From NCBI RefSeq assembly GCF_022601895.1, contig NZ_JAKVIO010000017.1, positions 16,496-80,495 on the forward strand: 64,000 nucleotides of DNA, in the 5' to 3' direction. Below, in pieces: positions 57,801 through 64,000 of this stretch; the first letter of the stretch is position 1, and every line of letters begins with the position of its first letter. This stretch comes from Sphingomonas sp. LaA6.9 (lineage in GTDB: Bacteria; Pseudomonadota; Alphaproteobacteria; Sphingomonadales; Sphingomonadaceae). The notes beneath the pieces were generated by a model. It saw only the letters and a list, made by a program, of their open reading frames with translations, was not told the origin of the DNA and did not search any database. The position numbers and the translations under genes were made by a program.

Positions 57801-58322
57801 GAGATGCGGAGGGCCGCAGAACGCGGGCGGAGGCTGCACGCATTGTTCGAACGGTTGCCCGACGTTGCATCGGCCGAAAGACGCGATGCCGCGCTGCGCT
57901 GGCTCGAACATGGCGCGGGCCTTGCCGATCCCGCCGAGCGTTCGGCGATCGCCGATGCCGCGCTCGCGATCATCGACGATCCTGCGCATGCCGCGCTGTT
58001 CGGACCCGAGGCACTGGCCGAGGCGCCGATCGCGGCGGTGGTCGACGGCGATGTCGTGGCAGGGACCGTCGACCGGCTGCTCGTCGGCGACTGCGTGGTG
58101 CGCGTCGTCGACTTCAAGACGGGGAGGCGCGTGCCGCCATCCGCCGAGCGCGTGCCCGAGCATCATCTGCGCCAGATGGCGGCCTATGCCGAGGCGCTCA
58201 AGGTCATCTTTCCGGGGCGTCGCGTCGAGGCGCAATTGCTGTACTCGTCGGGGCCGACACTGATTGACCTGCCCGACGCGCTGCTGGCCCGTCACAAGCC
58301 CGGCTTGAATGCCAAGGAGTAA
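54888..58322 (+). CDS. addA: AddA subunit of the AddAB helicase-nuclease
   Basis: A 1144-residue UvrD-type superfamily-1 helicase fused to a RecB-family nuclease. Visible are Walker A WLSASAGTGKTQVLTARV, motif Ia LCLTFTKAGAAEMADRI, QTIHSFCQALL, the DEAQDTNASQW Walker B, SVGDFKQAIFGFQG, MTAHGAKGLQAP, LLYVALTRAEEWLV, and the C-terminal VAGTVDRLL / VVDFKTGRR nuclease residues. All active-site motifs are intact. It ends the divL-tsaE-amgK-murU-addB-addA run. Confidence 0.96.
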   Translation: MSSQHRPITLQGNQKAASEPRESVWLSASAGTGKTQVLTARVLRLLLNGADPAGILCLTFTKAGAAEMADRIHAKLASWVRMKGTDLALELRALGEAATPESIEAARQLFARVLDASGAGLRIQTIHSFCQALLAGFPLEAGLVPGFRALEGREESALQRQVMADMLVAAEANGDEVLIAALQALSLRLGEGGAEAFLANCARAPQAMEALGEDVGAVVRRALDVPEGNIEAAIADACRDDRFDIECLRRIAAANAAWGTKTGLESADLIAAWRAASSTGRAEMLPDLLSLVVTQKGDLKAIRQKLLDAEPGYAGYAQRLADSVQALIGLCSRAELADLFAQGLEAGRTYARAYAEAKRFAGVVDFDDLIRSTVTLLGQSRMAEWIRFKLDQATDHILVDEAQDTNASQWAIIRKLAEDFFAEELPMDDRAPAPVRTIFSVGDFKQAIFGFQGTDPINFRAAQLHFERQAAEAERRLHDLSLTESFRSTAPILEFVDTVVEELGDGALSRMIDLEPHRSAVAGPGIVTLWSPVSAEADGSDDIEGEESWLGDSTRRFATRLAKQIRRWLDAPTWINNRGKPRRLEPQDILILVRRRSELASLIVARLHAEKVPVAGVDRLRLNAPLAVRDLLAAICFVLQPEDDLNLAALLVSPLIGWSQDDLYAAAYGRKGGLWRHLRGTQDAARLASLHAMLAKADLSSPYRFLEDLLSGPLDGRRKLLGRLGEEARDPIEELLNAALQFENDATPTLQAFLDRFERETEDIKRDPSAPLDAVRVMTAHGAKGLQAPLVILADATVDPERAGGGYSKLEWPIGEEGEPVPVFRPRAAETVGSLKEAADAAKQRDMEEHWRLLYVALTRAEEWLVVGGALGPLAKGRAPDKSWHAAVHTAFQRLEIEADADPDWGGAWHYRGRTPTVPIAATDEALSRERETAVLPEWLHAAAPVEARPPRPLAPSSLGPDNVPDPPPGPEMRRAAERGRRLHALFERLPDVASAERRDAALRWLEHGAGLADPAERSAIADAALAIIDDPAHAALFGPEALAEAPIAAVVDGDVVAGTVDRLLVGDCVVRVVDFKTGRRVPPSAERVPEHHLRQMAAYAEALKVIFPGRRVEAQLLYSSGPTLIDLPDALLARHKPGLNAKE

Positions 58323-58339
58323 TGCTTGGGCGAAAGCGG

Positions 58340-58368
58340 TTGAGAGAGACGCCCGGCCTGCCTAGATA
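58340..58368 (+). promoter_or_regulatory. Candidate sigma-70 promoter of trxA
   Basis: TTGAGA (58340-58345) and TAGATA (58363-58368) are separated by exactly 17 bases, ending 27 bases before the trxA ATG. It lies in the 73-bp gap after addA, so trxA can be transcribed independently of the upstream cluster. Confidence 0.65.
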
Positions 58369-58395
58369 TCGTGCCAACCCAAAGGAGATTTGGCC

Positions 58396-58716
58396 ATGGC
58401 CACCAAGCAGATCAGTGACGCGAGCTTTCATCAGGACGTGATTTCGGCCGAAGGGCCGGTTCTCGTCGATTTCTGGGCCGAATGGTGCGGCCCCTGCAAG
58501 ATGATCGGCCCGTCGCTCGAGGAAATCGCAGAGGAGCTTGGAGAGAAGGTCACCATCGCCAAGCTCAACATCGAGGAGAATCCCGATGCGCCCGCGAAAT
58601 ATGGCGTGCGCAGCATCCCCACGATGATCCTCTTCAAGAACGGCGCGCCCGCGGCGACCAAGGTCGGTGCCGCGCCCAAGGGGCAGCTCAAGGGCTGGCT
58701 CGAAGGCGAGCTCTGA
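58396..58716 (+). CDS. trxA: Thioredoxin
   Basis: A 106-residue cytosolic thioredoxin with the WCGPC active site in [19 protein letters not shown], the cis-Pro [11 protein letters not shown], and the buried Asp in VDFWAE. It reduces protein disulfides with electrons from thioredoxin reductase and can supply peroxiredoxins. ATG 58396 (MATKQ) follows AAAGGAGATTTGGCC. An in-frame TTG at 58390 is unlikely. Confidence 0.98.
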   Translation: MATKQISDASFHQDVISAEGPVLVDFWAEWCGPCKMIGPSLEEIAEELGEKVTIAKLNIEENPDAPAKYGVRSIPTMILFKNGAPAATKVGAAPKGQLKGWLEGEL

Positions 58717-58727
58717 TTCGATCCGGA

Positions 58728-58764
58728 CTCAAGGGGGTGCCGACAACGGCCGGCATCCCTTGAG
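58728..58764. terminator. Hairpin between trxA and rsmA
   Basis: CTCAAGGGGGTGCCG pairs with CGGCATCCCTTGAG around a short loop, 12 bases after the trxA stop and just before the convergent rsmA stop. There is no T-run, so termination in either direction may be weak or need Rho. Confidence 0.6.
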
Positions 58765-58771
58765 CGGATGA

Positions 58772-59593
58772 TCAGCGTGCGTCGATTGCGCGCGCGAGCT
58801 TGATGAAATCCTCGACCGTCAGCGTTTCCGCCCGCCGCGTCGGGTCTATTCCCACCATTTCCATCGCTTCCGCACCGCCGGCAACACCTTTGAGGCTTTG
58901 TCGAAGCATCTTGCGTCGCTGGCCGAACGCTGCGGCGGTCAGGCGCTCGACCGTGCCGATCGCAACGCCCTCGGGCGCATCGCCGGGTTCGATATGCACC
59001 ACCGCGGACATCACCTTGGGGGGCGGCGTGAAAGCCGAGCGATGCACGTTCATCGCCAGCCGCGCGGTCGACCGCCACTGGCTGAGCACCGCCAGCCGAC
59101 CATAGGCCGAGGTGTCGGGCCGCGCGACGACGCGTTCGGCGACTTCCTTCTGGAACATCAGCGTCAGTGATTTCCACCAGGGGCGCCATTCGGCCGTGGC
59201 CAGCCAGCGAACGAGCAGCGCTGTGCCCACATTATACGGCAGATTGGCGACGACATGCGCGCCGGGCACTTCCCGCGCCTCATCTATCCTGAGAGCATCG
59301 TCCTCTATCACTCTCAAATATCCGGGTTTCCATGTGTCGAGCTCGGCGAGCGCCGGTATGCAGCGGCGGTCACGCTCGACCGCGACGACATGGGCACCCG
59401 CGCGCAGCAAGGCGCGCGTCAGCCCGCCGGGGCCGGGGCCGACCTCATAGGCGGTCTCGCCGGCAAGCTCGCCCGGGATGCGCGCGATACGGTCGAGCAG
59501 CTGTTCGTCGAGCAGAAAGTTCTGGCCAAGTGCTTTGCTCGCGGCAAGGCCATGGCGCGCGATGACCTCGCGCAGCGGCGGGAGCGCGCTCAC
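58772..59593 (-). CDS. rsmA: 16S rRNA dimethyladenosine transferase RsmA (KsgA)
   Basis: A 273-residue SAM-dependent methyltransferase that dimethylates A1518 and A1519 in 16S rRNA. Motifs seen are KALGQNFLLD, the SAM-binding YEVGPGPGGLTRALL, and the catalytic NLPYNVGTALLV; the C-terminus has QRRKMLRQSLK and the family-typical IDPTRRAETL. The start is GTG 59593, which overlaps the pdxA stop. The frame upstream of that is out-of-frame pdxA sequence. Confidence 0.95.
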   Translation of the reverse strand: MSALPPLREVIARHGLAASKALGQNFLLDEQLLDRIARIPGELAGETAYEVGPGPGGLTRALLRAGAHVVAVERDRRCIPALAELDTWKPGYLRVIEDDALRIDEAREVPGAHVVANLPYNVGTALLVRWLATAEWRPWWKSLTLMFQKEVAERVVARPDTSAYGRLAVLSQWRSTARLAMNVHRSAFTPPPKVMSAVVHIEPGDAPEGVAIGTVERLTAAAFGQRRKMLRQSLKGVAGGAEAMEMVGIDPTRRAETLTVEDFIKLARAIDAR

Positions 59594-60582
59594 AGGGTGC
59601 AGGTGGCGCGGAAGGCGGCGGCGGTGGCGGCCATCCGGATCGCCGCGATCATCGCGCCCGGCTCTGCGACGCCCGTTCCTGCAATGCCGAAGGCGGTGCC
59701 ATGGTCGGGCGAGGTGCGTACGAAGGGCAATCCCAGCGTCATGTTGACGCCTTCGTCGAAATGCAGCGTCTTGAGCGGGATCAGCGCCTGATCGTGATAC
59801 ATGCACATCGCGACGTCGTAATTGGCGCGCGCGCGCGGATGAAACATCGTGTCGGCGGCGAGCGGGCCGACCACGTCGATACCGCGTTCGCGCAGGATCT
59901 CGATGGCGGGCATCAGAATGTCGATCTCTTCGGTGCCGAGCGCGCCGTTTTCGCCGGCGTGCGGATTGAACCCCGCAAAGGCGAGCCGTGGCGACTTGAT
60001 GCCGAAATTGCGCGTGATGCCCTTTGCCGTGACGAGGCTCTTGGAGACGATCATCTCGATCGACAGTGATGCCGACACATCCTTCAGCGGCATGTGCGTG
60101 GTCAGCGGAACGACCCTCAGGCTCGGGCCTGCGAGCAGCATGATGGCGTTTTCGCGCGCGATACCGCAGCGTTCCGCAACGAACTCGGTCTGTCCGGGAT
60201 GGCGAAAGCCGACTTCATAGAGCTGCGACTTGGATACGGGACCCGTCACCAGAGCCCCGGCCGCGCCCGATCGCGCGATCCCGGCCGCCATTTCGAGCGA
60301 ATCGAGCGAGCAGCGCGCGCCTTCGGCATCGGGCTGGCCCGGAATGATCGGGCCGCCGTCTTCGAGCTGGATCAGCGGCAGGCCGCGCGCAAAAGCCTCG
60401 GGCGCTTCGGCCGGGTCGGAGATGCGCGTGACGGGGCCGTTCCAGACCGCGGTGATCGAACGCCGGTCGCCGACCGCGAAAAACGGCGCTAACCCGTGCT
60501 CGGCGCGCAGCTCCCAGGCCTTTGCAGTAATCTCCGGACCGATTCCCGCAGGGTCCCCGAGCGATACGGCAATCGGGTTCAC
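59590..60582 (-). CDS. pdxA: 4-hydroxythreonine-4-phosphate dehydrogenase PdxA
   Basis: A 330-residue NAD-dependent, metal-containing dehydrogenase of pyridoxal-phosphate synthesis. It has SLGDPAGIGPEITAKA at the N-terminus, LVTGPVSKSQL and TEFVAERCG. The metal-binding His set is in LTTHMPLKDV, DTMFHPRAR and CMYHDQALIPLK, and RTSPDHGTAFGIAGTG is near the end. The start is GTG 60582, fifteen bases after surA. The order lptD-surA-pdxA-rsmA matches the classical E. coli cluster. Confidence 0.96.
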   Translation of the reverse strand: MNPIAVSLGDPAGIGPEITAKAWELRAEHGLAPFFAVGDRRSITAVWNGPVTRISDPAEAPEAFARGLPLIQLEDGGPIIPGQPDAEGARCSLDSLEMAAGIARSGAAGALVTGPVSKSQLYEVGFRHPGQTEFVAERCGIARENAIMLLAGPSLRVVPLTTHMPLKDVSASLSIEMIVSKSLVTAKGITRNFGIKSPRLAFAGFNPHAGENGALGTEEIDILMPAIEILRERGIDVVGPLAADTMFHPRARANYDVAMCMYHDQALIPLKTLHFDEGVNMTLGLPFVRTSPDHGTAFGIAGTGVAEPGAMIAAIRMAATAAAFRATCTL

Positions 60583-60597
60583 GCGCGGTTCTCCCTG

Positions 60598-61953
60598 TTA
60601 TTGATAATCGACCACCGCATCGCGCCGCAGGTCGCGCAGATAGCGCTGCGCGCGCCGGTTGATCCGCTCATCCTCCAGCTGCGCCATGATCCGGTCGAAC
60701 GAAGGGCCGTTCGCCGACTCGGGATCGTCACGACCGCACAGGACGAGCACGCGCACGCCGTCCTCGAGCGAACCGAAGGGCTGGGTCGTCTGGCCAACCT
60801 GAAGGTTGAGCAGGATTTCCTGAAGCTGGGGTGGCAGGTCGCGCACGCGAACCTGATCATTGTCGACCACCTCCGCGCCGAGCGTATCTGCGATCGGTTT
60901 GGCCGAACCGCAGCCCGTGATCTTCTTGGTTTCCTCGGCAAACTTCGCGACCTGCGGCCCCGCCTGCGCCTGTGTCATGCCCTTGGGGAAGGTAATCGCA
61001 AGCTGCTTGAGGCTGAGCACGGCGTCACGCGGATCGGCCGTGAGAACCTGGCGCTCGTCGACCAGAACAAGGATCGAAACACCGCCGGGAACCGGGATCG
61101 GCCCGGCGACCTGGCCGACACGCATGTTTTGCGCGGCCTCGGCAAGCGCCTCGGGCAGCTGCGCCGTACGGATCCAGCCCAGATCGCCGCCGACGGCAGC
61201 CGTCGAGGCTTCCGAGAACTGGCGCGCATAGGCCTGGAACGAGCCGCCCTGCTGAAGCTGCTGCAGGATGCGCTGTCCGTTCTGCATCGTTTCCTGCATC
61301 GTCTCGGGCGTACCGGAAAGGAAGATCTCGCCGAGGCGATATTCCTTGGCACCCTTGGAGGCGTTGAGGCGATCGATGATCGATTGCACCTCTTCCTGGC
61401 CGACATTGACGAACGGCGTGATCTTGCGACCAAGCACGCGCTGCCATGCCAGTTCGCCTTCGATCTGACGCTTGATCGAGCGCGCCGACGATCCCTGGTC
61501 GCGCAGATAGATGTCCATCTGCTGCGGGGTGCGTTTGAAGTTCTGCGCCACCGCGGCATAGCGCTGGTTGACCTCTTCGGGCTTGACCTCCACCTCGGCC
61601 GCCTTCGCTTCCTGGATCTGCAGCGTCTCGTCGATCAGGTTGCGCAGCACCTGCAGGCGCAGCCGCTCGCGCTCCTCGGCGCTGACGCGGCCCTGGTTGG
61701 CGAGCAGGACCAGCGCGAGGCGATGCTCGACGTCGGTCGAGGTGATGATTTCCCCGTTCACGATCGCCGTCGCCTTGTAGACGTTGGGATCGCTCTTGCC
61801 GAACACCGTCAGGTTCTTGGGCACGTCCAGCTTGGTGGCGGGAACGTCCGCGGCTTCCTCGCCGGTCTGCTGCGCTACTGCGGCGCCGGCGATCAACGCC
61901 CCCGCCAGAAACAGGCCGGCACGCATTTTTCTGCCGGAAATTCGTGCCATCAT
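60598..61953 (-). CDS. surA: SurA periplasmic chaperone/peptidyl-prolyl isomerase
   Basis: A roughly 451-residue exported chaperone with a signal peptide (RAGLFLAGALIAGAAVAQ). A SurA N-terminal helical domain (NLIDETLQIQEAKAAEVEVK) is followed by a parvulin PPIase domain (LSGTPETMQETM, FSEASTAAVGGDLGWI, PIPVPGGVSILVLVDER) and a shorter second parvulin-like region. It escorts outer-membrane beta-barrel proteins, including LptD encoded just upstream, to the BAM complex. ATG 61953 or the adjacent 61950 is preferred; an in-frame GTG at 61965 is possible. Confidence 0.92.
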   Translation of the reverse strand: MMARISGRKMRAGLFLAGALIAGAAVAQQTGEEAADVPATKLDVPKNLTVFGKSDPNVYKATAIVNGEIITSTDVEHRLALVLLANQGRVSAEERERLRLQVLRNLIDETLQIQEAKAAEVEVKPEEVNQRYAAVAQNFKRTPQQMDIYLRDQGSSARSIKRQIEGELAWQRVLGRKITPFVNVGQEEVQSIIDRLNASKGAKEYRLGEIFLSGTPETMQETMQNGQRILQQLQQGGSFQAYARQFSEASTAAVGGDLGWIRTAQLPEALAEAAQNMRVGQVAGPIPVPGGVSILVLVDERQVLTADPRDAVLSLKQLAITFPKGMTQAQAGPQVAKFAEETKKITGCGSAKPIADTLGAEVVDNDQVRVRDLPPQLQEILLNLQVGQTTQPFGSLEDGVRVLVLCGRDDPESANGPSFDRIMAQLEDERINRRAQRYLRDLRRDAVVDYQ

Positions 61954-62016
61954 CCTGTGGCTCACTCCAATATCTGATCTTGCGCCGTATATGCTACGCC
62001 GCGACTGAACGAAGGC

Positions 62017-64000
62017 TTACAGGCCCAGTTGCTTGAATGCTACCCGGAACAGATAGGTGTTCCCGCGCTTGACTTCACGCGTGGTCTCATAGTCGCGCCG
62101 CCAGGTGATGCCCAGCTCGAGACATTCGTCCTCATAGGCCAGTCCCAGCCGGTGGCGGACGGGCTCATAACCATCGGACATAGAGAGCGGATCCTCGGGC
62201 CGGTTGGTAAGGTCGATCGTCGCCGAGCCGAACACCGACCAGTAGCGCGCAAATGCCACGCGCCCGCCAAGCCTGATCTCCTCGCGGTCGCGCAGGTCCT
62301 CGAGGTCGTCGATGTCGCGGTTCAGCCGCAAATAGCCGACCATGGCATAGGTCTTGTCGGTACCCACGATCGCGTCGATCTCGTTGCGGCGAACCGCAAG
62401 GCTGTCCTTGTCGAACCGGAAGCGGTGGGTGAAGCTGACGAAGCGTTCGAACTTCACGGTCGTGCGGCCGACGATGTCCGATGTCCTGTTGGTCAGGCCG
62501 GTGCCGTCGGGGAACAGGCTGGGCTTGGCGGTCAGGCGATAGCTTTGCCCGACATTGGTGCTGATGCTGAGCCCGGGGCGTTCCAGCGCCCATTCGACGC
62601 CATAGGTGATCCGCGTGCCGTCTTCATAACGGTCATAGCCCGGAAACCGGTTGAGCGCGAAAAGGTTGCTGTCTTCCAGCTCGACCGAGCGTGCATCCTC
62701 GTTGGGGACGTCGAGATTGCCCGTCACCGGAGAAGCTGCGATCTGGACGCGCGGGGTCAGGCGCTGCGTGCCGCCGAAGATCTCGCCCACAAAGGGCCAG
62801 CGGACGTCGATCGCGAAGGAGGCGATCGAGCGGAAGTTCCAGCCGGGATCGCCGCGATAGGCCGGGGTAAGCGTGCTCAGCGTCTCGTCGGTGTGATAGG
62901 CATCGCTGCGCGCATAGGCGGTGAAGGTCACGTCCTGCCCCCATGGGGTCAGCTTGCGCAGATCCCAGCGCACGCCGGCAAAGGCGCGCTGCGTATCCTG
63001 CCCCTCGGTGCGTGTCAGGGCCAGCGTGTTTCCCTGTACTTCGATGGTGCCCCCGAGCAGCGGTTCGCGCGTGCGCTGGCGATAATCGAGGACGGGCAGC
63101 GCGATCGGTTGTCGGCCCTGTATCTCGTCCTGGCGCAGCGTCTGCACCGCCCAGCCGGCGATCGAGAGATAGCTGTCGCTGTCGATTCGCTCGACATTGA
63201 GCACCGAGCGCAGCCGATCATCGCGCGAAATGTCATAGCGGCGCAGGAACGTGTCGTCGCTGGTCAGCCGCAACGATCCCGTGACGCTCCAGTACGGGTC
63301 GAACTGCAGCCGTCCGCTCGCGTCGAGATAACCGCGAAATTGCTCGTCGCCCGACACCGTTTCGCCGAGCAGTGGCTGGCGGCGGCCATAGGTTCCGTAA
63401 CCCGTGATCTGGAATGCGCCAAGATCGGTCAGGGCGCGGAACTGGCCCTGCAGCAGCGGAAGCGCATCGGTGAAGATATGCGGGGTGATCGTGACGTCGC
63501 GATCGGGCGCGAGACGGAAATAATAGGGGACCGCGACCTCGAATCCGTTTTCGCTGTCATAGCGGACAATGGGGACGAGCAGCCCGGAACCGGCCACATC
63601 GCTGGTCGGGTGCGCCAGCCCCGGCAGCGGGATCAGCGGAAGGCCGAACAGCTCCATCCGGGCGCCGGTGTAGCGCACCCGCTTTTTTGCCGCGTCATAG
63701 ACGACGCGCGTGGCGGTGATCTTCCAGCTCGGCGCCTTGGGACACCCATTGTCGTCGACCACGCGGCACGGCGAATAGGCCGCACGCTCCAGGGTGAAGA
63801 CGTCGCCGCTGCGCGCGCCCCTGGCGGCGGCCATGCGGCCGCCTTCCTCGAGTACGACGAGAAGATCCTGCACGACGCCATCGCGCAGCGTGTCGGTGAG
63901 CTGCACCGAATCGCCATAGGCGGTGTCGCCGCCCGGATTGACGACGGCAACATTGCCCTCGGCGCGGACCTCGCCGGTCTTGCGATACCAGGTCACCTTG
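62017..64000 (-). CDS. lptD: LPS-assembly protein LptD, truncated by the window edge
   Basis: The visible 661 or so codons cover the end of the periplasmic OstA domain (YRKTGEVRAEGNVAVVNPGG) and the complete C-terminal LptD barrel. The N-terminus lies beyond base 64000. Family blocks include GLPLIPLPGLAHP and a closing ITWRRDYETTREVK. Cysteines near CRVVDDNGCPK are present. LptD with LptE inserts lipopolysaccharide in the outer leaflet. If the host is a sphingomonad, which carry glycosphingolipids in place of LPS (established for Sphingomonas), its cargo is an interesting question. It leads the surA-pdxA-rsmA operon. Confidence 0.93.
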   Translation of the reverse strand, partial: KVTWYRKTGEVRAEGNVAVVNPGGDTAYGDSVQLTDTLRDGVVQDLLVVLEEGGRMAAARGARSGDVFTLERAAYSPCRVVDDNGCPKAPSWKITATRVVYDAAKKRVRYTGARMELFGLPLIPLPGLAHPTSDVAGSGLLVPIVRYDSENGFEVAVPYYFRLAPDRDVTITPHIFTDALPLLQGQFRALTDLGAFQITGYGTYGRRQPLLGETVSGDEQFRGYLDASGRLQFDPYWSVTGSLRLTSDDTFLRRYDISRDDRLRSVLNVERIDSDSYLSIAGWAVQTLRQDEIQGRQPIALPVLDYRQRTREPLLGGTIEVQGNTLALTRTEGQDTQRAFAGVRWDLRKLTPWGQDVTFTAYARSDAYHTDETLSTLTPAYRGDPGWNFRSIASFAIDVRWPFVGEIFGGTQRLTPRVQIAASPVTGNLDVPNEDARSVELEDSNLFALNRFPGYDRYEDGTRITYGVEWALERPGLSISTNVGQSYRLTAKPSLFPDGTGLTNRTSDIVGRTTVKFERFVSFTHRFRFDKDSLAVRRNEIDAIVGTDKTYAMVGYLRLNRDIDDLEDLRDREEIRLGGRVAFARYWSVFGSATIDLTNRPEDPLSMSDGYEPVRHRLGLAYEDECLELGITWRRDYETTREVKRGNTYLFRVAFKQLGL

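Noticed and set aside
1..64000. tRNA or rRNA genes, CRISPR arrays, intact transposons, prophage
   Set aside because: No regular short repeats with spacers, no transposase or integrase frame and no cloverleaf-like conserved tRNA sequence were seen on reading the window; a tRNAscan-SE, Infernal and ISfinder search would be needed to exclude them formally.

Overview
The window is about 64 kb of GC-rich, gene-dense chromosome from an alphaproteobacterium, most probably a sphingomonad (order Sphingomonadales, e.g. Sphingopyxis/Sphingomonas). This rests on overall protein character and gene order: a DivL-type pseudo-kinase with Tyr in the H-box, the tsaE-amgK-murU-addB-addA cluster, an S16 protein with a long acidic tail, and exported S9/M2 peptidases together with a large TonB-dependent receptor. 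The genus is inference. I saw no rRNA gene, tRNA gene, CRISPR array, prophage or intact insertion sequence. Almost everything is housekeeping chromosome, with one small foreign-looking patch near 27.6-28.4 kb.

Left part (1-13.7 kb): the 3' part of mutL; a small YdeI/OmdA-type gene; sufE; then a leftward phage-shock operon. That operon starts at a sigma-54 promoter with a 51-codon exported protein, followed by pspA, pspB, pspC and four more small membrane/coiled-coil proteins. The activator gene pspF is divergent. After a TPR protein and sodB come four leftward genes joined by 4-nt overlaps (dapF-mtaB-ftsY-yciB), a DUF924 gene and a GGDEF-EAL protein.

Middle part (13.9-31 kb): the ffh-rpsP-rimM-trmD-rplS translation/secretion operon, interrupted by a vapBC toxin-antitoxin pair between rimM and trmD; an exported dipeptidyl-peptidase-IV-like S9 enzyme; a DUF2189 membrane protein; asd; and a marR-emrA-emrB efflux operon. 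A DUF2238 membrane protein and a thioredoxin-fold isomerase follow. Next is the odd patch: a palindromic repeat, the N-terminal remnant of a GIY-YIG nuclease and an AT-rich orphan membrane protein. Beyond it lie a tetR-phyH pair and a small exported protein.

Right part (31-64 kb): an alpha/beta hydrolase, an ACE-like M2 peptidase and a GGDEF protein; amn, a small membrane protein and a peroxiredoxin; yqgE; and ahcY behind a striking AT-rich palindrome. Then a TonB-dependent receptor faces away from an exported beta-propeller/amidohydrolase fusion. The rightward overlapping cluster divL-tsaE-amgK-murU-addB-addA is followed by trxA on its own promoter. The window closes with the leftward envelope/cofactor operon lptD-surA-pdxA-rsmA, with lptD cut by the window edge.

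Functional themes are envelope integrity (Psp, LptD, SurA, YciB, peptidoglycan recycling by AmgK/MurU), the SRP pathway (Ffh and FtsY), ribosome maturation, repair (MutL, AddAB) and peptide scavenging (S9, M2, amidohydrolase, TonB receptor). The least explained elements are the extra psp genes, the 51-aa exported Psp protein and the AT-rich orphan gene.
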